A model generated the notes under the pieces. That model ran no database searches. It worked only from the letters and a program-made list of their open reading frames with translations, and had not been told where the DNA came from. Positions 34,728 through 43,176 of a DNA stretch of 64,000 nucleotides are shown here, piece by piece. Numbering within the stretch: position 1 is the first letter of the stretch; the number at the start of each line of letters is the position of its first letter. The translations under genes were made by a program, and so were the position numbers. The DNA comes from JAKCDU01 sp035551615 (GTDB taxonomy: Bacteria; Actinomycetota; Acidimicrobiia; Acidimicrobiales; Palsa-688): the NCBI GenBank assembly GCA_035551615.1, contig DASZNC010000032.1:1-64000 (forward strand), written 5' to 3'.

Positions 34728-36311
34728 TCAGGCGGCCGGCCCGTTGGCCAGTACGACGGTGGCGTTCTGCGTCTGCCCGGTGGCGGTGAGCCAGGTGATG
34801 GCCACCTGGTCCCCCGGGTGGTACTTGCCGATCAGGTTGGTCAGAGTCGACGGGGTGTCGACCGCCTGGCCACCCAACTGGGTTATGACATCACCGGTGA
34901 CAATGCCGGCGGCGGCGGCCGGGCCTCCGGAAATCGGCTTGCTGACGACCGCCCCTTGAGTGCCCTGAGCCGACTGCGACGTGTCGATCTCCACACCGAG
35001 GAAGGCGGTGTTGCCGATGTGGACCGATTGGCTGGCCTGCCCGGACCGGATCTGGTTGGCGATCGTGACGGCCGAGTTGATCGGGATGGCGAAGCCCTGG
35101 TTGCCCTGCGTCTGGAAGGAGAAGCCGGTCGAGGCGGCGGTGTCCATCCCGACCACCCGGCCGGACGAGTCGATGAGGGCGCCCCCGGAATCACCGGGTT
35201 GGATGTTGCAGTTGGTCTCGATGAGCCCGGACAGCTTCTCGCTGGTGCCGTTGGATTCGTCCTCGGCGGTTATCGACTGGTTGAGGTCGGTCACCTGCCC
35301 GGGCGCCACGCTGGGCGTGCCGCCCACGCCACCGGCGTTGCCCAGTCCGATCACACTCTCGTTGGTGGACACCTGCGACGAGTTGCCGATGGACGCGACC
35401 TTCAGGCCGGACGCGTTGCGCAGCTTGATCACGGCGACGTCGTGGGTGCGGTCGTAGCCGACCACGTCGGCGGTGTACTTCTGCCCGTTGGCGATATCGG
35501 TGGCGCTGATCGCCGTGGCCCCGGAGATCACATGGTTGTTGGTGAGGATGTATCCGTCCGAGGACAGGACGATCCCGGTGCCGGCCGCCTCGCCGTTGGC
35601 GTAGCTCAATACGGTGTCGATGTCGACCAGATCGTTGCTGGCCGCCGACGCCGCCGCACTGCTCGAGCCACCGCCGGTCCCGGTGCCGCCGGTCCCGCTG
35701 TTGCCATTGCCACCGAAGTTGTTGCCGAGGCCGTTGCTGCCGCCATTGGTGCCTGAACCGTTGCTGCCGCCCAGTCCGTTGTTGCCGCCCAGCCCGTTGG
35801 CCGATCCGCCGGAGGGGGACCCGACCGATACGTGGGAGTTCCAGACGCCGTGGCCGATACCGAGGCCGACGAGCACAGCCACCGCCAGCAGGAGGGCGGT
35901 CACCGTCCCGGGCAGGCTCCGGCGGGGCCGGGGTTGGCCCCACCCGTACCAACCAGGGGTGCCGGCATCGCCCGGCCGGCCGCCCCATTGCGGTTGCCAG
36001 TAGCCGTAGGGCTGGCCGTTCTCGTACCCCGGGCCGGGGCCGTAGCCGTAACCCCCGTTGGCGAACGGGGGTCCGGGCGGGCGGCCCCCCGGCGGAGGCG
36101 GGAACGGGGCCGACGGATCCCGCCAGCCGCGGTCCCAGCCCGAAGGTGGCGGCGGCGGCATCCAGCCCGGTCCTGGGGCGTCCCCGGCCGGCGGGTCACC
36201 CGGCGACCTTCGGTCCTCGGGCTGGCTCGATCCTCGGGCCGAGTCCGCCCACCCGTGCTCGGGTGCGTCCGGCTGGTCCTCGTTCGGGTGTGATTCGGGT
36301 GTATCGGTCAT
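34728..36311 (-). CDS. HtrA/DegP-like membrane-anchored serine protease with PDZ domain
   Basis: A 527-residue S1C protease. The cytosolic N-terminus (to about 130) is rich in Pro, Gly and Trp; one membrane helix (about 132-157) follows, then a Gly/Asn/Ser-rich low-complexity linker to about 220. The catalytic triad is His in LTNNHVISG (about 257), Asp in YDRTHDVAVIKL (about 293) and Ser in QPGDSGGALID (about 370). A PDZ domain ends the protein (about 430-525). It would face the outside of the membrane and degrade or trim misfolded envelope proteins, as do HtrA/PepD in mycobacteria. Start at the ATG 36311; the promoter lies in the divergent gap shared with the PilT-like gene. Confidence 0.9.
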   Translation of the reverse strand: MTDTPESHPNEDQPDAPEHGWADSARGSSQPEDRRSPGDPPAGDAPGPGWMPPPPPSGWDRGWRDPSAPFPPPPGGRPPGPPFANGGYGYGPGPGYENGQPYGYWQPQWGGRPGDAGTPGWYGWGQPRPRRSLPGTVTALLLAVAVLVGLGIGHGVWNSHVSVGSPSGGSANGLGGNNGLGGSNGSGTNGGSNGLGNNFGGNGNSGTGGTGTGGGSSSAAASAASNDLVDIDTVLSYANGEAAGTGIVLSSDGYILTNNHVISGATAISATDIANGQKYTADVVGYDRTHDVAVIKLRNASGLKVASIGNSSQVSTNESVIGLGNAGGVGGTPSVAPGQVTDLNQSITAEDESNGTSEKLSGLIETNCNIQPGDSGGALIDSSGRVVGMDTAASTGFSFQTQGNQGFAIPINSAVTIANQIRSGQASQSVHIGNTAFLGVEIDTSQSAQGTQGAVVSKPISGGPAAAAGIVTGDVITQLGGQAVDTPSTLTNLIGKYHPGDQVAITWLTATGQTQNATVVLANGPAA

Positions 36312-36503
36312 GGGTTCGTGGGCCAGACTACGTAGACCGGCTGGGGTAGTTAAACCTACGATTCTGAGCTTTGTGTAAGAAGGTGCCGAGCGGGTCCCTC
36401 CTGGACGGCCGGCGTGGTCGGGTCATTCCCGGCCGGGCCGATTGTGAATCTCTTGGGAGGGCGTTGCCGCCGGTGTGACCGCTTTCACCAATCATCGGTA
36501 GAA

Positions 36504-37580
36504 GTGGCCACCGAAGCGCGACTTGATGCCTGGCTGTCGGTGCTCCACGAGCGCGGCGGCTCGGACATCCTGCTCAGTGACGGCTCGGCGCCGGTCATGC
36601 GGTTGCACGGGGCGCTGGCGGCGATCGAGGGGGCCGATCCGCTCACCGGCGAGGAGATCGAGGCCATCATGCGCGCCCAGATCGACGACCACTACGGCGA
36701 GCGGGTCCACCTCGGACGGGAGATCGAGTTCTCCTTCACCTGGCGCAACCGGTCCCGGGTGCGGACGACGATCTTCTACCAGCGCAACACCTGCTCGGCC
36801 ACGTTGCACCCGATCCCGCTGCGGATACCGACGCTCGGCGAGCTCGGGGTGCCGCCGGAGATGGGCGACCTGATCGTCGGCCGCCCCGGACTCGTGCTGG
36901 TCACCGGGCAGGCCGGGTCGGGGAAGTCCACGACGATGGCGGCCATGATCGATCAGATCAACCGGACCGAGCAGAGCCACATCATCGCCATCGAGGACCC
37001 GATCGAGTTCGTCCACGCCAACCGGCTGTCGGTCGTCAGCCAGCGCGAGGTGGGCACCGACACCCGGTCGTTCGCCACCGGTCTCAGCACCGTGCTGCGG
37101 GGCAGCCCCGACGTGGTCGTGGTATCCGACATTCGGGACGCTGAGACCATATCGGCGGTCCTGGCCATTGCCGAGACCGGACACCGGGTCATCGGAGGCA
37201 TGTCGATCAACGATTCCGTATCCTGCATCGACCGTCTCATCGAGGTCTTCCCGGCCGGCGCCCGCGAGCAGGTCAGGGTGCAGCTGGCCGGCACCCTGCT
37301 GGCCGTGCTGTACCAGCGGTTGCTGCCGACCCGCGATGAGAGCCTGGTGCCGGCGTTCGAGCTCCTGGTCGGGGTACCGGCCATCCGCCGGCTCATCCGC
37401 GACGGTGCCACCGCTCACCTGCGGGAGGCCTTCGCCGCCCAGGACACGGCCGGCATGCGCACCCTCGAGACCAGCTTGTCGGAACTGGTCGCAGACGGGC
37501 GGATCGACCTGCAGACGGCGGTCGAAGCCAGCCTGTACCCGCAGGACGTGTACACCGCTCCGGCGGCCGTACGGGCCTGA
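36504..37580 (+). CDS. PilT-like secretion ATPase, variant motifs
   Basis: A 358-residue ATPase of the PilT/VirB11 group. The N-terminal PAS-like domain has SDILLSDGSAPVMRLHG. Walker A GQAGSGKSTT (about 134) and the Asp box AIEDPIEFVH are intact. The Walker B region reads PDVVVVSDIRDAET, with Asp where PilT has Glu, and the His box, usually GTLHTTSA, reads GGMSINDS with no His. The last part still follows PilT (IDRLIEVFPAGAREQVRVQLAG). No pilin, PilB or PilC gene is nearby. It may be a slow or regulatory ATPase, or serve another machine. The start is uncertain: GTG 36504 fits the family, while the frame is open up to 36414. Confidence 0.8.
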   Translation: MATEARLDAWLSVLHERGGSDILLSDGSAPVMRLHGALAAIEGADPLTGEEIEAIMRAQIDDHYGERVHLGREIEFSFTWRNRSRVRTTIFYQRNTCSATLHPIPLRIPTLGELGVPPEMGDLIVGRPGLVLVTGQAGSGKSTTMAAMIDQINRTEQSHIIAIEDPIEFVHANRLSVVSQREVGTDTRSFATGLSTVLRGSPDVVVVSDIRDAETISAVLAIAETGHRVIGGMSINDSVSCIDRLIEVFPAGAREQVRVQLAGTLLAVLYQRLLPTRDESLVPAFELLVGVPAIRRLIRDGATAHLREAFAAQDTAGMRTLETSLSELVADGRIDLQTAVEASLYPQDVYTAPAAVRA

Positions 37581-37690
37581 GCCGCCGCCCCGGATTCTCG
37601 TAGTCGACGGATCGGCCGGCCCGGTCCGAGCCGACCGGTGCGCCCGGTCTGGACCGATCGGTGCGGTCGGGCCCGTCGGGAACGAGAAAA

Positions 37691-37762
37691 GTGGCGATCC
37701 CCGCCGGTACCGTCCCGACCAGAAGCCCGGACGGCTGCCCCCAGACCGGCGGGGATCGCCAC
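37691..37762. ncRNA. Hairpin with 18-base perfect arms and nested inner stem
   Basis: GTGGCGATCCCCGCCGGT (37691-37708) is the exact reverse complement of 37745-37762. The 36-base loop carries its own 6-base stem, CCGTCC (37710-37715) with GGACGG (37729-37734). An uninterrupted 18-base match in non-coding DNA far exceeds what a terminator needs, and no T tract follows on either strand. It may be a structured RNA, a bidirectional terminator, or a palindromic repeat family; only one copy is in this window. Confidence 0.45.
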
Positions 37763-37916
37763 GAACGTTCGGCGCCCCAGCCCCGCTCAGGAGCGGGTCG
37801 GCCCGAACCGATCAGACACGTGAACTACGCGCCCGACCTCCCCCGGATGGACACGGGCCCGCCAGCCGGTGCCTGATCCGAAGATCGCGCTCCAGTGGGC
37901 ACCCACAGGGGACCAC

Positions 37917-38040
37917 GGTAGTCTCCGGTTTCTACGACATTGACCGCTTCCACGCCTTTCAGTCTGGTGGGGCCGGGCCACGGCGCTCCCTCGCGGGGAA
38001 CAACATGAGGTCAACTCGACTTCAGGTAGTCTCTCCGGTT
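37917..38040 (+). repeat. Two copies of a GGTAGTCT-CCGGTT motif before the response regulator
   Basis: GGTAGTCTCCGGTT (37917-37930) and GGTAGTCTCTCCGGTT (38025-38040) differ by a 2-base insertion. Each contains a TANNNT box. The downstream copy ends 4 bases before the ATG at 38045, so it probably forms the promoter/start region; the upstream copy may be a regulator site or a second promoter. Confidence 0.4.
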
Positions 38041-38044
38041 GATC

Positions 38045-38758
38045 ATGGCGCCGAAGCGTGACGCTCGCATACTCGTCGTTGACGACGACCCTCAACTGCG
38101 TTCCCTTCTCCAGCTGGTGCTGGAGGGGGAGGGCTATCCGGTCACCCTGGTCTCGGACGCGCCCAGCGCCGTGGCCGAGGTCGAGAAGGCCGAGACCGAC
38201 CTGGTCGTGCTCGACGTATCACTGGGCGTCGACGACGGCCGCCTGGTGCTGGCCCGCATCCGGGAGCAGGGCGAGCTGCCGGTCATCCTGATCAGCGGTA
38301 AGGGCGACACGGCCGACCGGGTGCTCGGTCTGCGCCTGGGCGCCGACGACTTCCTGCCGAAGCCGTTCTCCCCGGTGGAACTGGTCGCCCGGGTGGAGAC
38401 GGTGCTGCGCCGCAGCGCCCGGACCCAGCCCGGACCGGCGGTCGCCGCCCCGGCCGGCCCGGTGGAGGCCTCCGGTCTGAGGGTCGACGAGATGACCCGT
38501 GATGTCACCATCGACGGCCAGCCCATCGACCTGACGGCCAAGGAGTTCGACCTGCTGGCTTTCCTGGCCCGCTCCCCGCGGCAGGTGTTCAGCCGCGGTC
38601 AGCTGTTGGAGCATGTGTGGTCGTCGCGGTCGGAGTGGCAGGACGAGGCCACCGTGACCGAGCACGTCCGCCGGGTCCGGCACAAGATCGAGCAGGACCC
38701 GGCCAAACCCCGCTGGATCACTACGGTCCGGGGGGTGGGCTACCGTTTCGAGCCCTGA
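38045..38758 (+). CDS. Response regulator, OmpR/PhoB family
   Basis: A 237-residue response regulator. The receiver has ILVVDDDPQ, the phosphoacceptor Asp in LVVLDVSLGVDDG (about residue 56), LISGKGDT and Lys in LPKPFSP; a winged helix (about 140-235) includes TAKEFDLLAFLARSPRQVFSRGQLLEHVW and ITTVRGVGYRFEP. No cognate kinase is encoded on the same strand; the nearest is the hybrid kinase on the opposite strand, whose 3' end overlaps this gene by 38 bases. ATG 38045 is preferred over the TTG at 38039. Target genes are unknown; the PilT-like gene upstream is one candidate partner. Confidence 0.88.
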   Translation: MAPKRDARILVVDDDPQLRSLLQLVLEGEGYPVTLVSDAPSAVAEVEKAETDLVVLDVSLGVDDGRLVLARIREQGELPVILISGKGDTADRVLGLRLGADDFLPKPFSPVELVARVETVLRRSARTQPGPAVAAPAGPVEASGLRVDEMTRDVTIDGQPIDLTAKEFDLLAFLARSPRQVFSRGQLLEHVWSSRSEWQDEATVTEHVRRVRHKIEQDPAKPRWITTVRGVGYRFEP

Positions 38759-41243
38759 TCCGGCCGAGGGAGACGACCTCGGCCACCCTGACCCGTAGCT
38801 GGTCGGGGGTGTAGGGCTTGAGCACGACCGGATCGCCCTGGTCCGGCGGGTTGTCCCGGGCGCCGGTGTAGCCGGTCATGAACACAACCGGCAGCCAGCG
38901 GTCCTGCCGGCGCAGCTCGGCCACCAGCTCGATGCCGGACTGGTGGGGGAGGATGACGTCGGTGACGACGGCATCGAATCCAGCCAGCGCGTCGGGCAGC
39001 AGGTCGACTTTCGCCTCTTCGGCCGACGAGAACGAGACCACCTCCAACCCGATCGAGCGCAGGGCGTCGACCGCCATCTCCTTCAGGTCGGCCTCGTCCT
39101 CGATGAGCGCCACCCGGCCCGACACCCGGCGACCGGCCGGCCACGTCTCGGTGTCGTCGGAGGCGGCGGTCACGATGGCGTCGCGCTCCAGCGGCAGCCA
39201 GATACGGATCGTGGTGCCCACTCCCACCTCCGAGTCGATGATCATCTGGCCGCCCCGCTCCTGCACCAGCCCGTAGACCGTCGGCAGCCCCAGGCCGGTC
39301 CCGTGGCCACGCTCCTTGGTGGTGAAGAACGGCTCCATGCACCGGGCCAGGACGTCGGCCGGCATCCCCGGACCGTCGTCGCGGACGGTCAAGAGGGCGA
39401 GCGGGCCGCTCGGCAGGCTGTGGCGCCGCACCTCGTCGGGCGGTGGGGCCGCCACCTGCACACTGACGTCGATCCGGCCCTCGCTGTTCATCGCGTCACA
39501 CGCGTTGATCACCAGGTTGACGACGATCTGCTCCATCTCGCTCGGGTCCAGCCGCACCTTGATGACGTTGCGGGACGCCCGGATCTGCAGCTCGACCTTC
39601 GGCCCGGCCACCCGGGCCAGTACCGCGTCGAGGCCGGACACGGCCGAGCCCAGATCGATGACCACGCCGGTATCGACCCGCTGGCGGGTCATGTCCAGCA
39701 TCTGCTGGGTCAACGTGGCCGCCCGTTTCGAGGCGGCCTCGATATTGGCGATCATGTCGAGCTGGCGCTCGTCGCTGATGCCCCGCCGCAGGATCGACGC
39801 GTACCCGATGATCAGGGTCAACAGGTTGTTGAAGTCGTGCGCCACCCGGCCCGCGACCTGGCCCATGGCGTCCAGCCGCTGGGCCTGGATGAGCGCCCGC
39901 TCGGCCCGGCGGATCTCGGTCAGGTCGACCCCGGCCACCAGGACGGTGTCGGTCTCGCCTGCGTACACCGGTGGCAGGCGGGCGCCCGACAGCGACACCT
40001 CGAGGCCCTCGTAGGTCGCCGTCCTGGTGACCATGTCCCCGGATTCGAGGACCCGATGGGCGACGTCGCCCATGACCCGGCGGAGGGCCTCCGGCGGCAA
40101 CCAGGTCGTCGGGTCGGCGGTCCATCCCAGAAGGTCCTGGCCCCGTTTGTTGACCGAGGTGATGGCCCCGTCGGTGCCCAACTCGATGAGGGCGACCGGT
40201 GACGTGTCGAGGACGGCCCGCAACCTGACCTCGTGCTTGACCGCCGTCTCGGTGCCGAGGGCCCGCTCGAAGGCGACCGGGATGAGTGATGCCAGCGAGC
40301 TGAGGACCGGTTCCTCGTCGCCGGTCAGGTCCCCGGCGACGAACACGACCAGCCCGGCGTGCTGCCAGGGGTCGGTATTGGGCAGGGGGTAGGCGATCCA
40401 GCCGGGGCCGCGGTCGACCCGCCCCGACGTGACCGCCTCGAAGGCCCGTTCGAGCACGGACAGGTCGACCACGCCGGCCTCGGCTGCAACCGCGGTCCCG
40501 TCCGCCTTGGCCCATCGGGCGGCCGCACCGCGCGCCTCGTGGATGGCGCACGCCTCTTGGCAGGCCGTCTCCAGCACCGCCTGCGGGGTCGCCGCCCCGG
40601 CCAGGTTGGTGGCGGCCGCGGCCAGCCGCCGCAGCCGCCGGACGGTCCGGGCCTGCTCCCTCGACGCCCCCTGCATCTCCCGGCGCAGGAGGACGGAGTG
40701 GACGGTCAGGCCGATGCGGCCGGCGATCTCGGTGGCGACCCGCAGGGCGGACGGGCGAAACCCGCGCCGGTGACCGCCGGCGGCGGCGACCAGCCAGCCG
40801 ACGATAACCCCGCCGGCGGTCACCGGGACGACCATCAACGACTGGGCATCCAGTCGCTCCATCGTCTGCCGGGCGGCCAGCGACTGGTGGCTGTCGTTCC
40901 CGGGGCGCCGGAAGCTGAGCACCGGCCGGCGATCGGGTGCGACCTGGCGCCCGACCGGGCTCCAGATGGTGGGCAGCTCCAGATCATGTTGACGGGCGGC
41001 CCGGTAGCTGACAACCGACACCCGGCCGTCGACGCCGATCGACTCGATGACGCACATGTCGGCGAAATCGGCCACGCAGGCCTCGGCCACGCTGTCGATG
41101 GCCTCGTCGTAATCGTCGAGGGCGGACTCGAGCAGGCCACTGACGGTGGCCAGCAACTCGAGCCGGGCCAGAGCCTCCCGCTCGCCGAGGAGCGCGACCT
41201 CGGTGCTGGTCATCCCGATCCGTCCCGGGTTGACGTCGGTCAT
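38721..41243 (-). CDS. Soluble hybrid sensor histidine kinase (GAF-GAF-PAS-HisKA-ATPase-REC)
   Basis: An 840-residue kinase without membrane helices. Two GAF-like sensory domains occupy roughly residues 20-170 and 190-320, a PAS domain 335-450, then the phosphoacceptor helix with VAHDFNNLLTLIIGY (His about 464), an ATPase domain with NACDAMNSEG, VRDDGPGMPADV and GTGLGLPTVYGL, and a C-terminal receiver with the Asp in VVTDVILPHQSG and Lys in VLKPYTP. The HDFNNLL form is typical of NtrB-like hybrid kinases. Start either 41243 or the in-frame ATG at 41213; a TAGCCT box is 9 bases before 41243. The gene end overlaps the facing response regulator by 38 bases. Confidence 0.88.
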   Translation of the reverse strand: MTDVNPGRIGMTSTEVALLGEREALARLELLATVSGLLESALDDYDEAIDSVAEACVADFADMCVIESIGVDGRVSVVSYRAARQHDLELPTIWSPVGRQVAPDRRPVLSFRRPGNDSHQSLAARQTMERLDAQSLMVVPVTAGGVIVGWLVAAAGGHRRGFRPSALRVATEIAGRIGLTVHSVLLRREMQGASREQARTVRRLRRLAAAATNLAGAATPQAVLETACQEACAIHEARGAAARWAKADGTAVAAEAGVVDLSVLERAFEAVTSGRVDRGPGWIAYPLPNTDPWQHAGLVVFVAGDLTGDEEPVLSSLASLIPVAFERALGTETAVKHEVRLRAVLDTSPVALIELGTDGAITSVNKRGQDLLGWTADPTTWLPPEALRRVMGDVAHRVLESGDMVTRTATYEGLEVSLSGARLPPVYAGETDTVLVAGVDLTEIRRAERALIQAQRLDAMGQVAGRVAHDFNNLLTLIIGYASILRRGISDERQLDMIANIEAASKRAATLTQQMLDMTRQRVDTGVVIDLGSAVSGLDAVLARVAGPKVELQIRASRNVIKVRLDPSEMEQIVVNLVINACDAMNSEGRIDVSVQVAAPPPDEVRRHSLPSGPLALLTVRDDGPGMPADVLARCMEPFFTTKERGHGTGLGLPTVYGLVQERGGQMIIDSEVGVGTTIRIWLPLERDAIVTAASDDTETWPAGRRVSGRVALIEDEADLKEMAVDALRSIGLEVVSFSSAEEAKVDLLPDALAGFDAVVTDVILPHQSGIELVAELRRQDRWLPVVFMTGYTGARDNPPDQGDPVVLKPYTPDQLRVRVAEVVSLGRIRARNGSPPPGP

Positions 41244-41252
41244 CGACGCTGG

Positions 41253-41258
41253 AGGCTA
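41253..41258 (-). promoter_or_regulatory. -10 box for the hybrid kinase gene
   Basis: On the minus strand TAGCCT is followed by 9 bases and the ATG at 41243. About 25 bases further upstream lies the inverted repeat at 41284-41301. Confidence 0.4.
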
Positions 41259-41283
41259 CCCCCGTCGCGCCCGACGAGGCGGT

Positions 41284-41301
41284 CAAAGGACAGGACCTTT
41301 G
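41284..41301. promoter_or_regulatory. Inverted repeat upstream of the hybrid kinase, candidate operator
   Basis: CAAAGG and CCTTTG are exact reverse complements separated by 6 bases, placed near the -35 position of the kinase promoter. The surrounding 112-base gap has no gene. A regulator site is possible; a hairpin behind the converging operon end is another reading. Confidence 0.35.
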
Positions 41302-41355
41302 TCCGTATACGTCCGATTTCCAGGGGAACCGGTCGGTGTCGGGCGGGGACCGGAC

Positions 41356-42627
41356 TCAGGGCCGGACCGCCGGGCGGGGCGCTTCCAGGTCGAAGGTGGC
41401 GCCGGTGCTGAAGCGGGCCAGGGCCAGCTCCGTCGGTTCAGGAATGGGTGGCCCGTCGAAGCCGATGGTCCAGGCCACCTGCTCGCCGGGCACCGATCGG
41501 TCGTCGGCCACCGTGGCCCGCCGATCTGCGGCCCGGGCTATCTCGGCGATCGGCTCGGGACCGAAGCGGTCGATCATGGCCCAGGCGGTGAACGGATCGG
41601 GGTGTTCGAGCGCGTGACCACCGCGCACGGCCAGCCGGACCCGGTTCCGGTCGGTGTCCACCGTCAGATCGGTGAGGGCCCGGGGGTGGAACAGAGGATG
41701 GTTCTGGAACAGCCAGGCCGCCCGCTCGGCGGCTCCCCCTCCGGGTGCATCCGGGAGGCGCAGGAGGCGTTCGGCGGTGAGGGCGGCCTGGCCGACGACC
41801 ACCCGGTGGCCCATCCGGGTGGCGTCGTCCTCTCCGATGCGCCGGCCGACGGCCAGGGCATAGGCCCGCAGCAGTAGGTGGGCCTGATGGGCGAACTCGT
41901 CGAGGATGGCCGCCAGCGTGGTCGCCGCCATCTGCTCCAGGCGGAAGTCGGGGTCGAACGGTCCGGCGTAGTCCACCTGTCCGCCGCCGCCGGCGTCGGC
42001 GACGTCTCCGATCGACGGGATCGGCAGCTGGGCCAGGGGGGAGGTTTCCATCTCGGCCAGGTCCTCATGGACCTCGGCCGGCGGCCAGTCACCGGCCTGG
42101 CCGACGGTGACCGTCCAGTGACAGTGGGGGTGACGATTGGCCGGCACCCTCGGCGGGCGGTGCCGCGGCCGGACCCGGGCGTACCGGTTGGTCGCACCGG
42201 CGGTGGCGTCGAAGGTCGGATCCTCGATGGTGTGGCACATACCGACCACGAAGTCGGTGCCCATCGGTTCCACATCCATGAGCGCCCCGCAGTGGGCCAG
42301 CCAGAACTGGCCGTGGCGGTCGTCGTCGACCCGGTAGTGGAAGTCGAGGAAACCGTGCGGCGCGCCGATGTCGAGCTGCAGGTTCTTGAAGATGTCCGGC
42401 ACGCCGTCGCCGCCGCCGCCGGCCGGGCCGAAGCGGAGCAGGCGCTGCATGCGTTTCGAATACACCGGGCTGGCGGTCATCCACTCGTCGATGGCCAACT
42501 GCTCCATGCCCTGACGACCGCCTCGGCCCAGCCACAGCGGGACTCCGACCCGGTCCTGCAAGTGGCCGTGCAGCAACCATTCCCGGCCCATCCGGGCGAG
42601 CGCGGCGCGCTCGCCGCTCAGTCCCAC
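41356..42627 (-). CDS. Unknown protein, last gene of the CYP51 operon
   Basis: A 423-residue protein I cannot assign to a family. It is soluble, with no signal peptide. Notable segments are QFWLAHCGALMDVEPMGTDFVVGMCHTIEDPTFD and the His-rich PANRHPHCHWTVTVG, which could bind a metal, then a helical region LEQMAATTLAAILDEFAHQAHLLLRAYALAVGRRIG. The DFHYRVDDDRHGQFW stretch looks enzymatic. It overlaps the preceding NTF2-like gene by 10 bases, so it is translated with it and should work in the P450 pathway: a hydrolase or isomerase of the oxidised lipid is conceivable but unproven. Confidence 0.7.
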   Translation of the reverse strand: MGLSGERAALARMGREWLLHGHLQDRVGVPLWLGRGGRQGMEQLAIDEWMTASPVYSKRMQRLLRFGPAGGGGDGVPDIFKNLQLDIGAPHGFLDFHYRVDDDRHGQFWLAHCGALMDVEPMGTDFVVGMCHTIEDPTFDATAGATNRYARVRPRHRPPRVPANRHPHCHWTVTVGQAGDWPPAEVHEDLAEMETSPLAQLPIPSIGDVADAGGGGQVDYAGPFDPDFRLEQMAATTLAAILDEFAHQAHLLLRAYALAVGRRIGEDDATRMGHRVVVGQAALTAERLLRLPDAPGGGAAERAAWLFQNHPLFHPRALTDLTVDTDRNRVRLAVRGGHALEHPDPFTAWAMIDRFGPEPIAEIARAADRRATVADDRSVPGEQVAWTIGFDGPPIPEPTELALARFSTGATFDLEAPRPAVRP

Positions 42628-43172
42628 AGGCCGACCGGAGCCTCCCCGACGCGGTAGTGGCCGGGCAGGCGGTTACCCGACACGGCCCGCTCCATCCGCT
42701 TGGTCATGCCCGGCGAGAGGGTTTCGTCGCGGATCATCTCCATGAAGATGGCAGTCGCGTTGCCGACGTCGAAGAAGTCCCGTTGCCAGGCCCACTTGAA
42801 GTCCCCGCCGTAGCGGAACCAGCTACCGCCCAGGCCCGGAACCTCGTAGGTCCCGCCGCCCGGGCGGGGGGCGCCGGCGATCTGCTTCCAGAAGCCCACG
42901 ATCTCGCCCTGGTGCTCGTCGATCAGGACCTTCTGGTACGGGTAGGTCCAGCCGTCGAGGCCGCCCATCTCCAAGCCGACGGCGACATCACGGATCTCGT
43001 CGCGACCGACGGCCATGAAGTCCTCCTTGGGGCCGATGTTCCAGCCGTAGGTCGCGTCCTCGGTGAACATGTCGGCCAGGATGGTCCAGTCGTCCTCCTC
43101 CTGGGACCGCCGGTTGGCGTCCAACCAGCGATCGACCATCTCTTTCAACTCGTCGTAGGGGTATGCGGGCAC
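42618..43172 (-). CDS. NTF2/SnoaL-like protein in the CYP51 operon
   Basis: A 184-residue NTF2-like fold protein: LKEMVDRWLDANRRSQEEDDWTILADMFTEDATYGWNIGPKEDFMAVGRDEIRD gives the helix-strand pattern, with Asp/Trp-rich strands after it. Proteins of this fold include ketosteroid isomerases and the mycobacterial Rv0760c, encoded near Mtb cyp51. An AGGAGG ribosome-binding site, one of the few strong ones in this window, precedes the GTG at 43172 by 8 bases and lies within the end of the ferredoxin gene. Role in steroid-like substrate handling is an inference from context. Confidence 0.72.
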   Translation of the reverse strand: MPAYPYDELKEMVDRWLDANRRSQEEDDWTILADMFTEDATYGWNIGPKEDFMAVGRDEIRDVAVGLEMGGLDGWTYPYQKVLIDEHQGEIVGFWKQIAGAPRPGGGTYEVPGLGGSWFRYGGDFKWAWQRDFFDVGNATAIFMEMIRDETLSPGMTKRMERAVSGNRLPGHYRVGEAPVGLWD

Positions 43173-43176
43173 GGGT

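Larger units (their letters stand above)
37581..38044. other. 464-base non-coding region with strong inverted and direct repeats
   Basis: No credible gene is seen. The region holds a hairpin with 18-base perfect arms at 37691-37762, GC-rich smaller inverted repeats before it, and two copies of a GGTAGTCT..CCGGTT motif (37917-37930 and 38025-38040). The second motif contains TAGTCT 12 bases before the response-regulator ATG and is probably its -10 region. The size and structure suggest a regulatory leader or a small RNA gene. Confidence 0.6.

Noticed and set aside
36312..36503. Cyclic-di-GMP riboswitch before the PilT-like gene
   Set aside because: No match to the conserved GEMM core; the gap looks like a plain divergent promoter region with a small CGTAG/CTACG inverted repeat.
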